Source: Pandoraea cepalis (GTDB lineage Bacteria; Pseudomonadota; Gammaproteobacteria; Burkholderiales; Burkholderiaceae). Taken from it: a stretch of DNA of 64,000 nt. Made by a program: the position numbers and the translations under genes. Position 1 is the first letter of the stretch, and each line of letters begins with the position of its first letter. This document shows, piece after piece, positions 19,596 through 26,246 of the stretch. Below the pieces are notes generated by a model. The model was not told the origin of the DNA. It ran no database searches and saw nothing but the letters and a program-made list of their open reading frames with translations. The stretch lies in NCBI RefSeq assembly GCF_902459665.1, contig NZ_CABPSL010000002.1, positions 186,001 to 250,000 on the forward strand, written 5' to 3'.

Positions 19596-20339
19596 ATGGC
19601 AACGAACTTTCAAGGCAAGGTGGCTTTCGTGACGGGCGGCTCGCGCGGTATCGGCGCGGCGATCGTGCAGCGGCTCGCGCACGGCGGTGCCACGGTTGCG
19701 TTCACGTACAAGGGATCGAAGGCCGCGGCGCAGGATCTGGTCGAGCGCATTGAGGCGTCCGGCGGGCGTGCCATGGCCTTGCATGTGGATGCCGCAGACG
19801 CCACCGCCCTGACCCAGGCAATCAACGACGCCGCCCAAGCGCTCGGCAAGATCGACATTCTGGTGAACAATGCCGGTGTGTTTTCGATGGCATCGGTGGC
19901 CGACCTTGCGCTGGAAGAATTCGACCGGATGCTCGATGTGAACGTGCGCGCTGTGTTCGTGGCCTCGAAGGCGGTACTCGCGCACATGGGCGAGGGCGGT
20001 CGCATCATCAATATCGGCTCGTGCAACGCGGAGCGCATGCCGTTTGCGGGCGCCGCGACGTATGCGATGAGCAAGGCGGCACTGGTCGGCCTGGTCAAGG
20101 GCATGGCGCGTGACCTTGGACCGCGCGGCATTACGGTCAACAACGTGCAGCCGGGCCCGACGAATACCGACATGAATCCCGCCACCGGGGATTTCGCGGC
20201 GACTATGCACGACCTGATGGCGCTCAAGCGTCATGCGCATCCCGAGGAAATCGCAGCGATGGTGGCTTATGTCGCCAGCGACGAGGCGGGTTTCGTGACG
20301 GGTGCCAGCCTGACCATCGATGGCGGTTTCAACGCGTGA
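19596..20339 (+). CDS. SDR family oxidoreductase (FabG-like)
   Basis: A 247-residue classical short-chain dehydrogenase with the cofactor motif TGGSRGIG (13-20), NNAG, the catalytic Ser in NIGSCNAE, YAMSK (Tyr and Lys of the triad) and a C-terminal TIDGGFNA. The Ser/Thr and Lys after the second beta strand (TYKGSK) suggest NADP(H). Substrate unknown; the pairing with a divergent LysR gene is a common arrangement for stress- or xenobiotic-responsive reductases. GGAG precedes ATG 19596. Confidence 0.92.
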   Translation: MATNFQGKVAFVTGGSRGIGAAIVQRLAHGGATVAFTYKGSKAAAQDLVERIEASGGRAMALHVDAADATALTQAINDAAQALGKIDILVNNAGVFSMASVADLALEEFDRMLDVNVRAVFVASKAVLAHMGEGGRIINIGSCNAERMPFAGAATYAMSKAALVGLVKGMARDLGPRGITVNNVQPGPTNTDMNPATGDFAATMHDLMALKRHAHPEEIAAMVAYVASDEAGFVTGASLTIDGGFNA

Positions 20340-20366
20340 TTCGGAACGGGGCGGCAGCTCGCCGCC

Positions 20367-21278
20367 TCACTCCGAGAACAGCTCGAACAGGAGCGCGCGC
20401 ATCCACTGGCTTGCCGGTTCGCGGTGATAGCGCGCGTGCCAGAACAGGTTGATCTGCACGTCCGGTAGGTCCAGCGGATGGTCGACGTAACGCAAGCCGA
20501 AGTGCTGCGCGCTGCGCTGGGCAAACTTCTCCGTCACCGTGGCGATGAGATCCGTGGCGTGCAGAATGTCGGCGAGCGCGACGAAGTGCGGCACGCGCAG
20601 CCGGATGTTGCGCTGTACGTGAGCGCGCGCCATGAAATCGTCGACCCGGCCGTGCCCGGTGCCGGCGGCGACCACCATTACCTGCTCGGCGTGCTCGAAA
20701 TCCTCGCGCGCCATCCTCGCCGTCGCCGGTCGGTCGAGCGGATGCCCGGGGCGAAACATGCACACATACTTCTGCCGAAACAGACGCCGCTGGAAAAACT
20801 CCGTCGTCAGATCCGGCAGATGCCCCACGGCGAGATCCACCTGACCCGCCGCCATCTCCTCCTGCAAGTTGACCGCCGTATTGCGCACCGTGCTGATCGT
20901 AATGCCCGGTGCCCGCTCGCCAAGCGCGTGCATGAGCCTAGGCAGGAAGTGCACTTCACCGATGTCCGTCATGGCGATTTGAAACGCGCGCTGGCTCGTT
21001 GCCGGATCGAAGGCGAGCTGACGATTGAAGACCCCGTGTAGCGCATCCAGCGCCGCGGCGACCGGTTCGGCCAGTTCGATGGCCATCGGGGTCGGCAGCA
21101 TGCCGCGCGATGTGCGGATGAACAACTCGTCGTTGAACAACTTGCGCAGGCGCGCGAGCGAATTGCTGATCGCGGGTTGCGTCACGCCAAGCGTCTCTGC
21201 CACGCGAGACACGCGTCGCGCGTTGTACAGATGCTGGAAGACTACCAGCAGGTTCAGGTCGACGGAATGCAGGTCCAT
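20367..21278 (-). CDS. LysR family regulator, NahR/NodD-like
   Basis: A 303-residue LysR protein whose N-terminus (MDLHSVDLNLLVVFQHLYNARRVSRVAETLGVTQPAISNSL start region) and second half (EFFQRRLFRQKYVCMFRPGHPL) resemble the NahR/NodD/LinR group, regulators that respond to aromatic compounds such as salicylate. It is divergent from the Rieske oxygenase operon (starts 166 bp apart) and is the obvious candidate regulator for it. Its stop codon converges on the SDR gene 27 bp away. Confidence 0.9.
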   Translation of the reverse strand: MDLHSVDLNLLVVFQHLYNARRVSRVAETLGVTQPAISNSLARLRKLFNDELFIRTSRGMLPTPMAIELAEPVAAALDALHGVFNRQLAFDPATSQRAFQIAMTDIGEVHFLPRLMHALGERAPGITISTVRNTAVNLQEEMAAGQVDLAVGHLPDLTTEFFQRRLFRQKYVCMFRPGHPLDRPATARMAREDFEHAEQVMVVAAGTGHGRVDDFMARAHVQRNIRLRVPHFVALADILHATDLIATVTEKFAQRSAQHFGLRYVDHPLDLPDVQINLFWHARYHREPASQWMRALLFELFSE

Positions 21279-21319
21279 GGGGAGGAACGCGTCTCGATGC
21301 TCAGTTAAATCACTGAAAT

Positions 21320-21334
21320 TTATAGGGCATATAA
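21320..21334. promoter_or_regulatory. LysR-type operator candidate upstream of the oxygenase operon
   Basis: The dyad TTATAgggcaTATAA lies in the 166-bp divergent region between the NahR-like gene and the reductase gene, in the only AT-rich part of that region. It is a plausible LysR site by position and symmetry; no -10/-35 pair was assigned. Confidence 0.35.
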
Positions 21335-21444
21335 CATGAATTCTATTGGTTTATAACGCGGCTTGCGAGATGCTTCTTGCAAACGGCGTCCAAACGCCAC
21401 GCGCGGTGCCCGAGGCGGGTGCCGTCAGAACGGAGACCCTCCCC

Positions 21445-22515
21445 ATGCAAGTTCACGTGCAGCCACTCGGCGAACGCTTCGAGGTCGCGCCCGGCGACAA
21501 TTTGCTCAAAGCCCTCACCGATCGTCAGATCCCGGTGTCGTACAGTTGCCTGTCCGGACGCTGCGGCACCTGCCGCTGTCGCGTCGTTTCGGGGGCCGTG
21601 CGCGAAGCCGAAGGCGTCGAATATCGTCATCACGATGGCAATGGCGATGGCGATGGCCTGGCGGGGCGCACGGCATCCCCTGCGCGTTACGTGCTCGCGT
21701 GCCAGTCGACCGTCCACGGCGACTGTGAGATCGCCTTGCCGGATGTCGATGAAGTCGTCGTGCATCCCGCGAAAATTCTCAAGGCGACGGTGCTCGCGAT
21801 CGAACCACTGACCCACGACATCAAGCGCCTAGTGCTCACGACGGCGAAGCCGCTCAGCTTTTCGCCCGGTCAGTACGCCACGCTGCAATTCACCCCCGCG
21901 CATATCCGGCCATATTCCATGGCCGGACTCGATGCCGACGACACGCTCGAATTTCACATCCGCCGGGTGCCCGGTGGGGCCGTGACCGGCTATGTCGACG
22001 AACAGCTCAAGGTCGGCGATGCCGTGCGGGTATCGGGCCCGCTTGGCACGTCGTATCTGCGCACGCGGCACGACGGGCCGATGCTTTGCGTCGCCGGCGG
22101 CACCGGCCTGGCGCCGGTGCTGTCGATCGTGCGCGGGGCGCTCGCCCGTGGCATGACCAACCGCATCGACATTTATGTCGGCGCGCGCTCGCCGGCGGAC
22201 GTGTATGGCCTTACGTGGCTGCGCGAACTCGCGTCGCGTCACGACGGCATTCGCCTGCATGTCGTGACGACGACCGACGCTCCGGGCGCACCCATCACAC
22301 CCATCGCACCCGACGCACCGAATCCGGGATTCCGCCTGGGGCATGTCACGCACGCGCTCGCTGCCGATTACGTCGGCCCCGATGCGCTCTCGGGCTGGCG
22401 CGCCTATCTGTGCGGCGCGCCGCCGATGGTCGACGCCGCCACCCGGCTGCTGCGCGAGCGCGGTGTCGATGCCGCCCATATCTACGCCGACGCGTTTTAC
22501 GCGAAGGTGGCATGA
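21445..22515 (+). CDS. Oxygenase-associated ferredoxin reductase (NagAa-like)
   Basis: A 356-residue electron-transfer reductase: N-terminal plant-type [2Fe-2S] domain (Cys35, Cys40, Cys43 and Cys86), FAD domain with RPYSMAG, and a C-terminal NAD(P)H domain with GGTGLAPVLSI and YLCGAPPMV. It would pass electrons from NAD(P)H to the Rieske ferredoxin at 24.4 kb. ATG 21445 has a GGAG upstream. Odd point: a GATGGC hexanucleotide repeat (21634-21657) adds a His-Asp/Asn-Gly run between the third and fourth iron ligands, and a second imperfect Pro/Ala/Ile repeat lies in the NAD domain near 22285-22325. Confidence 0.88.
   Translation: MQVHVQPLGERFEVAPGDNLLKALTDRQIPVSYSCLSGRCGTCRCRVVSGAVREAEGVEYRHHDGNGDGDGLAGRTASPARYVLACQSTVHGDCEIALPDVDEVVVHPAKILKATVLAIEPLTHDIKRLVLTTAKPLSFSPGQYATLQFTPAHIRPYSMAGLDADDTLEFHIRRVPGGAVTGYVDEQLKVGDAVRVSGPLGTSYLRTRHDGPMLCVAGGTGLAPVLSIVRGALARGMTNRIDIYVGARSPADVYGLTWLRELASRHDGIRLHVVTTTDAPGAPITPIAPDAPNPGFRLGHVTHALAADYVGPDALSGWRAYLCGAPPMVDAATRLLRERGVDAAHIYADAFYAKVA
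21634..21657 (+). repeat. In-frame GATGGC hexanucleotide repeat
   Basis: Four tandem units (three GATGGC, one AATGGC) encode Asp/Asn-Gly repeats inside the ferredoxin domain of the reductase. Unit gain or loss would keep the reading frame. Confidence 0.7.
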
Positions 22516-22589
22516 CGGCCGGTGAAGTTCCCGCCAGCAGCGCACTGGCGCCTTCCCGGTCTTTCCCGCATCCCCCTCAGGAGACGATC

Positions 22590-23879
22590 ATGAGTACCAC
22601 ACCGCAGACTGCCGAGTTCGACCCGGCGCCGTGCGCCGGCGCGCAGCCGTCGGATGTCTGGCCCGCCGAGGGCTCGAGCCGCATCCCCTTTCGCGTCTAT
22701 ACGGACGCAGAACTGTATCGGCGCGAGCTGGACGCCTGCTTCTACCGCAACCACTGGAACTACGTCGGGCTGGAAGCCGAAGTGCCGAATCCGGGCGATT
22801 TCAAGCGCACGGTGATCGGTGAGCGCTCCGTCATCGTGACGCGAGATGCCGCGGGGGACATCAACGTCGTCGAAAACGTCTGCGCGCATCGTGGCATGAA
22901 GTTCTGTCGCGAAAAGCGCGGCAACCGCACGGACTTCCACTGCCCATATCACCAGTGGAACTACGACCTGAAGGGCAATCTGCAGGGCGTGCCGTTCCGG
23001 CGCGGCGTGAAGCAGGACGGCAAGATCAACGGCGGCATGCCGAAGGATTTCAAGCCGGAAGATCACGGCCTCACCCGGCTCAAGGTCGCCACGCGCGGCG
23101 GCGTGATTTTCGCGTCATTCGATCACGACATCGAATCCCTCGAGAACTTTCTCGGGCCGGAGATCTGCGCCTACTTCGATCGACTGTTCAACGGGCGAAA
23201 GCTCAAACTGCTCGGCTACAACAAGCAGCGCATCCCGGGGAACTGGAAGCTGATGCAGGAGAACATCAAGGACCCCTACCACCCAGGTCTGTTGCACACG
23301 TGGTTCGTCACGTTCGGGTTGTGGCGCGCGGATAACAAATCGCGTCTGGTGATGGACGAGCACGGGCGTCATGCCGCGATGGTGTCCACGCGCGGGCAGG
23401 GCGGTGGCGGGGAAGTGACCTCGGGGGTGTCGAGTTTCAAGGCGTCGATGTCGCTCAACGACACGCGCTTTCTCGACATCGTGCAGGAAGACTGGTGGAA
23501 GGGGCCGACAGCCGTGCTCATGACGCTTTTCCCCAGCGTGATTCTGCAGCAACAAGTCAACTCGGTCTCGACGCGTCACATCCAGCCGCGCGGCCACGAT
23601 GCGTTCGACTTCGTCTGGACGCATTTCGGTTTCGAAGACGACACCGAGGAAATGACGCAGCGCCGTTTGCGTCAGGCCAATCTGTTCGGCCCGGCCGGCT
23701 TTGTGTCGGCCGACGATGGCGAGGCCATCGAGTGCTCGCAGGAAGGTTTCGCGCAGAAGCCCTGGCACCGCGCCCTCGCCGAGTTGGGCGGCACAGGGGT
23801 GGAGAACACGGAACACATGGTGACGGAAACCCTGATTCGCGGCATGTACGCCTATTGGCGCCGCGTCATGGGCGTTTGA
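22590..23879 (+). CDS. Rieske aromatic-ring hydroxylase, large subunit (NagG-like)
   Basis: A 429-residue oxygenase alpha subunit. The Rieske site is Cys98-X-His100 and Cys118-X2-His121 with the canonical 17-residue spacing; the mononuclear iron site is DPYHPGLLH (Asp228, His231, His236) next to QEN. Overall the protein is closest to salicylate 5-hydroxylase NagG, which makes gentisate from salicylate; anthranilate dioxygenase (AndAc) is a near relative, so substrate is not certain. CAGGAG precedes ATG 22590. Gene order reductase-large-small-ferredoxin matches nagAa-nagG-nagH-nagAb. Confidence 0.85.
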   Translation: MSTTPQTAEFDPAPCAGAQPSDVWPAEGSSRIPFRVYTDAELYRRELDACFYRNHWNYVGLEAEVPNPGDFKRTVIGERSVIVTRDAAGDINVVENVCAHRGMKFCREKRGNRTDFHCPYHQWNYDLKGNLQGVPFRRGVKQDGKINGGMPKDFKPEDHGLTRLKVATRGGVIFASFDHDIESLENFLGPEICAYFDRLFNGRKLKLLGYNKQRIPGNWKLMQENIKDPYHPGLLHTWFVTFGLWRADNKSRLVMDEHGRHAAMVSTRGQGGGGEVTSGVSSFKASMSLNDTRFLDIVQEDWWKGPTAVLMTLFPSVILQQQVNSVSTRHIQPRGHDAFDFVWTHFGFEDDTEEMTQRRLRQANLFGPAGFVSADDGEAIECSQEGFAQKPWHRALAELGGTGVENTEHMVTETLIRGMYAYWRRVMGV

Positions 23880-23891
23880 GGAGACGACGCG

Positions 23892-24365
23892 ATGGTGGAT
23901 TTTGCAACGTTTCAGGCCGTGATCGACCTCAATGCCGCCTATGCGGCGGCGCTCGACACGCAGCAGTGGGATGCCTGGCCCGACTTCTTCCTGGATGACT
24001 GCGTGTATCGCATTCAGCCGCGCGAGAATTTCGAGATGGGCCTGCCGCTGGCGACCCTGTCGTTCGAGAGCCGCGGCATGCTGCGCGATCGCATCTATGG
24101 CATTCGCGACACGCTGTTCCACGACCCTTACTACCAGCGCCACGTGATCGGACTGCCGGCCATTCGGCGACTCGACGACGACACACTCCAGGTCGAGGCC
24201 AACTACGCCGTATTTCGGACGAAGCCGGATCAGCTCACCGACATTCTGTCGGTCGGGCGCTATCTGGACGTCGTCAAACGAACGGGCGACGGATGGAAAT
24301 TCGCGTCCCGCCAATGCATTTTCGACAGCGAGATGATTCCCAACTCGCTGATCTATCCGATCTGA
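23892..24365 (+). CDS. Ring-hydroxylating oxygenase, small subunit (NagH-like)
   Basis: A 157-residue beta subunit of the SnoaL-like fold typical of ring-hydroxylating oxygenases (AAYAAALDTQQWDAWPDFF, YYQRHVIGLPAI, CIFDSEMIPNSLIYPI). It has a structural role in the alpha-beta oxygenase hexamer. It starts 12 bp after the large subunit with GAGGAGACG as Shine-Dalgarno. Length is close to that of NagH. Confidence 0.85.
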   Translation: MVDFATFQAVIDLNAAYAAALDTQQWDAWPDFFLDDCVYRIQPRENFEMGLPLATLSFESRGMLRDRIYGIRDTLFHDPYYQRHVIGLPAIRRLDDDTLQVEANYAVFRTKPDQLTDILSVGRYLDVVKRTGDGWKFASRQCIFDSEMIPNSLIYPI

Positions 24366-24378
24366 AGCGAGGCACACG

Positions 24379-24693
24379 ATGAGCGGCAACTGGATTGAGG
24401 CGGCGTCGCGCGACGCCATTCCCGAGGACGACGTGATCGGCGTGATCGTGGGCGGACGGGAGATTGCCCTGTACGGCGTGGACGGCGAGGTGTATGCCAC
24501 GGACAACGCCTGCACACACGGAAACGCCCGCCTGTGCGACGGCTTTCTCGACGGGCACGAGATCGAGTGCCCTCTGCATCAGGGGAAATTCGACGTGCGA
24601 ACCGGCGCAGCGATGTGCGCGCCGCTCACCGCAGCAGTGAGGCGCTATCCGATTCGCATCGAGGCCGATAAGGTCTACGTCGATCTGAGCTAA
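24379..24693 (+). CDS. Rieske-type ferredoxin (NagAb-like)
   Basis: A 104-residue ferredoxin with the Rieske ligands Cys45, His47, Cys64 and His67 (CTHGNARLCDG and CPLHQGKFD). It carries electrons between the reductase and the oxygenase encoded upstream. It lies 13 bp after the small-subunit gene and is the last gene of the operon. No gentisate dioxygenase or isomerase genes follow, so the ring-cleavage steps must be encoded elsewhere if the product is gentisate. Confidence 0.88.
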   Translation: MSGNWIEAASRDAIPEDDVIGVIVGGREIALYGVDGEVYATDNACTHGNARLCDGFLDGHEIECPLHQGKFDVRTGAAMCAPLTAAVRRYPIRIEADKVYVDLS

Positions 24694-24716
24694 CGCTTTT
24701 GCCGTGAGACCGGTGG

Positions 24717-24737
24717 GTTGCCCCGCCTAGGGGCAAC
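24717..24737 (+). other. Hairpin GTTGCCCC-gccta-GGGGCAAC
   Basis: A perfect 8-bp stem with a 5-nt loop lies 23 nt after the ferredoxin stop codon. There is no T-tract, so it is not a standard intrinsic terminator. Confidence 0.55.
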
Positions 24738-24745
24738 ACGACTGC

Positions 24746-24787
24746 ACGGGCCGCCTATCGAACTTGAGAGGGTTCGGGGCGGCCCGT
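24746..24787 (+). other. Long two-part hairpin after the oxygenase operon
   Basis: ACGGGCCGCC (24746-24755) pairs perfectly with GGCGGCCCGT (24778-24787), and inside it CGAAC pairs with GTTCG. No T-tract follows. Together with the hairpin just before it, it may protect the 3' end of the operon mRNA. Confidence 0.55.
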
Positions 24788-24890
24788 CGCATTTCCGCGG
24801 CGGGGCCGCCGGTCAACGCTACGGTGGGGAGCGATGTGCACATGGCGAAGTATCATTTGTTGCATTTTTATTTTGCATGAAACAAATAAT

Positions 24891-24904
24891 ATTCATGCGT
24901 GAAT
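24891..24904. promoter_or_regulatory. Dyad ATTCATGCGTGAAT in the AT-rich region
   Basis: The inverted repeat ATTCA-tgcg-TGAAT sits about 200 bp past the ferredoxin gene with no gene start in range on the plus strand. Its form resembles LysR-type (NahR-like) half sites, but the assignment is speculative. Confidence 0.3.
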
Positions 24905-25236
24905 CGCATAGCTGTCACGGATTCGGTTTGCACAGTCCTTAAACAACCCGTTCATTCCGATACTTAACTCGCGACGATTGAGTCGTGGTTGACCGGCCGG
25001 CTGCATAGGAATGCCGAGTCAAATTGGTCGAATGCGTAATGGGTTTCCGCAGAGCGACAATGTCCGGTCCAATTTTAATGGTGGAGCGGAATATATCGAT
25101 GAAGCCAGGTAGCAAATGGATTAAACGCCATCGCGTTTCAAAAAGCTGCCGGGCCGGAGTGGAATGCGGCGTCGGTTTTGATATTCGCAAAGCGAACTGC
25201 AAAATTCACCGTCGCGTGTTGCATTGTTGCGACGCA

Positions 25237-25264
25237 ATAAAAAACCCGGCCGGAGCCGGGTCTT
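25237..25264 (-). terminator. cspA terminator
   Basis: On the minus strand ACCCGGC-tccg-GCCGGGT is followed by TTTTTATTG, 23 nt past the cspA stop codon. Confidence 0.85.
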
Positions 25265-25286
25265 CAATACGACGAGCGGCGCTACC

Positions 25287-25493
25287 TCAGGCGGGCGCCT
25301 GAATGTTCGAAGCCTGCTTGCCCTTCGGGCCTTGAACGACCTCGAACTGCACCTTTTGACCTTCCTTGAGGGTCTTGAAGCCGTTCATCTGAATAGCCGA
25401 GAAGTGCGCGAACAGATCTTCGCCACCCTCATCCGGCGTGATGAATCCAAAACCCTTGGCGTCGTTAAACCATTTGACCGTACCGGTTGCCAT
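25287..25493 (-). CDS. cspA: Cold-shock domain protein
   Basis: A 68-residue cold-shock protein with RNP1 (KGFGFI, 14-19) and RNP2 (DLFAHF) motifs, which binds single-stranded nucleic acid and acts as an RNA chaperone. ATG 25493 ([10 protein letters not shown]) is the family start and AGGGGAAGTTCGT supplies the Shine-Dalgarno. A predicted promoter at 25639-25668 gives a leader of about 139 nt, as is usual for cspA-type genes. It is divergent from clpS, as in other Burkholderiaceae. Whether it is cold-induced is not visible from sequence. Confidence 0.95.
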   Translation of the reverse strand: MATGTVKWFNDAKGFGFITPDEGGEDLFAHFSAIQMNGFKTLKEGQKVQFEVVQGPKGKQASNIQAPA

Positions 25494-25931
25494 ACGAACT
25501 TCCCCTGAACAATTACGACTACTACATATCACCGCAACAACGAGCACATCTGAAAATCCCGCCGGCTGGCGGCGGCTTCTTAGGCTCACCCAGGCATCTT
25601 TTCTTTTAAAACCCTTATTGAGGAAAAGCGCCACGTTGATTGTTTTCGCTAACTACCAATAGTGTCAAGCCCTTTTTGAACGATAGAAGTTGTGCTCGAT
25701 CAGGTTTTACCCTGATGCTTGTGCGTGCGCCGGGCCTGCGGAGACACGCCCTTGAAATTTGGGTTAAGCTGACTCATATGGGTGTGGCACGCCCCGGTGG
25801 TCGGGGCTGCGGCGCCTTGCTGGACAACGCGCGGAACGACGAGTGTTGGCATTCCGGTGGACGACCGGACGGCAGGCGGCAATCGGGACGCCGATGGCTT
25901 GCTGAACCCGGGAGTTGTTTAGAATCCACGT
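25494..25931. other. cspA leader and cspA / clpS divergent region
   Basis: This 438-bp stretch contains the long cspA 5' leader (about 25494-25632), the cspA promoter candidate, and the clpS upstream region ending in TAGAAT six bases before the clpS ATG. No further gene is supported. Confidence 0.5.
25639..25668 (-). promoter_or_regulatory. Promoter candidate for cspA
   Basis: On the minus strand a perfect TTGACA (25668-25663) is followed after 18 nt by AACAAT (25644-25639), predicting a start near 25632 and a leader of about 139 nt. Confidence 0.5.
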
Positions 25932-26246
25932 ATGGCAACCTTACCGACAACGCATGACGACACCGTACAGGAGCGGCAGGAGCAACAGCTCAAGCCGCCA
26001 TCGATGTACAAGGTGGTACTGTTGAACGACGATTTCACCCCGATGGAATTCGTGGTGATGGTCATTCAGGAATATTTCAATAAGGACCGGGAGTCTGCCA
26101 CGCAGATCATGCTCAAGGTTCACCGAGAGGGCAGGGGAGTTTGTGGGGTCTTTACGCGCGACGTCGCGGCGACCAAAGTTGAGCAAGTTGTTAGCCATGC
26201 AAGGCAGTCCGGGCACCCGCTGCAGTGCGTGATGGAGGAAGCATGA
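25932..26246 (+). CDS. clpS: ATP-dependent Clp protease adaptor ClpS
   Basis: ClpS delivers N-degron substrates to ClpA-ClpP. The 104-residue protein has the flexible N-terminus, then [21 protein letters not shown] with the DD recognition pair, and the [19 protein letters not shown] segment. Its stop overlaps the clpA ATG (ATGA), so the two are translationally coupled. There is no Shine-Dalgarno; TAGAAT at 25920-25925 ends six bases before the ATG, which would make the mRNA leaderless. Confidence 0.97.
   Translation: MATLPTTHDDTVQERQEQQLKPPSMYKVVLLNDDFTPMEFVVMVIQEYFNKDRESATQIMLKVHREGRGVCGVFTRDVAATKVEQVVSHARQSGHPLQCVMEEA

Larger units (their letters stand above)
24694..25286. other. Gene-free, AT-rich stretch after the oxygenase operon
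   Basis: These 593 bases hold two tight hairpins (24717-24737 and 24746-24787), then a markedly AT-richer segment (about 24840-25240) with the dyad ATTCATGCGTGAAT at 24891-24904, and the cspA terminator at 25237-25264. Open frames in it (for example 25024-25302, plus) have no family resemblance and no good ribosome binding site. Base composition unlike both neighbours suggests a junction or a regulatory region. Confidence 0.5.

Noticed and set aside
20350-20366. GGCGGC/GCCGCC hairpin between the SDR and LysR genes as a terminator
   Set aside because: Stem of six, no T-tract on either strand; too common in this sequence composition to call.
25024-25302. A 92-codon frame in the AT-rich block
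   Set aside because: No convincing ribosome binding site or family resemblance, and it runs into the cspA terminator and coding end.
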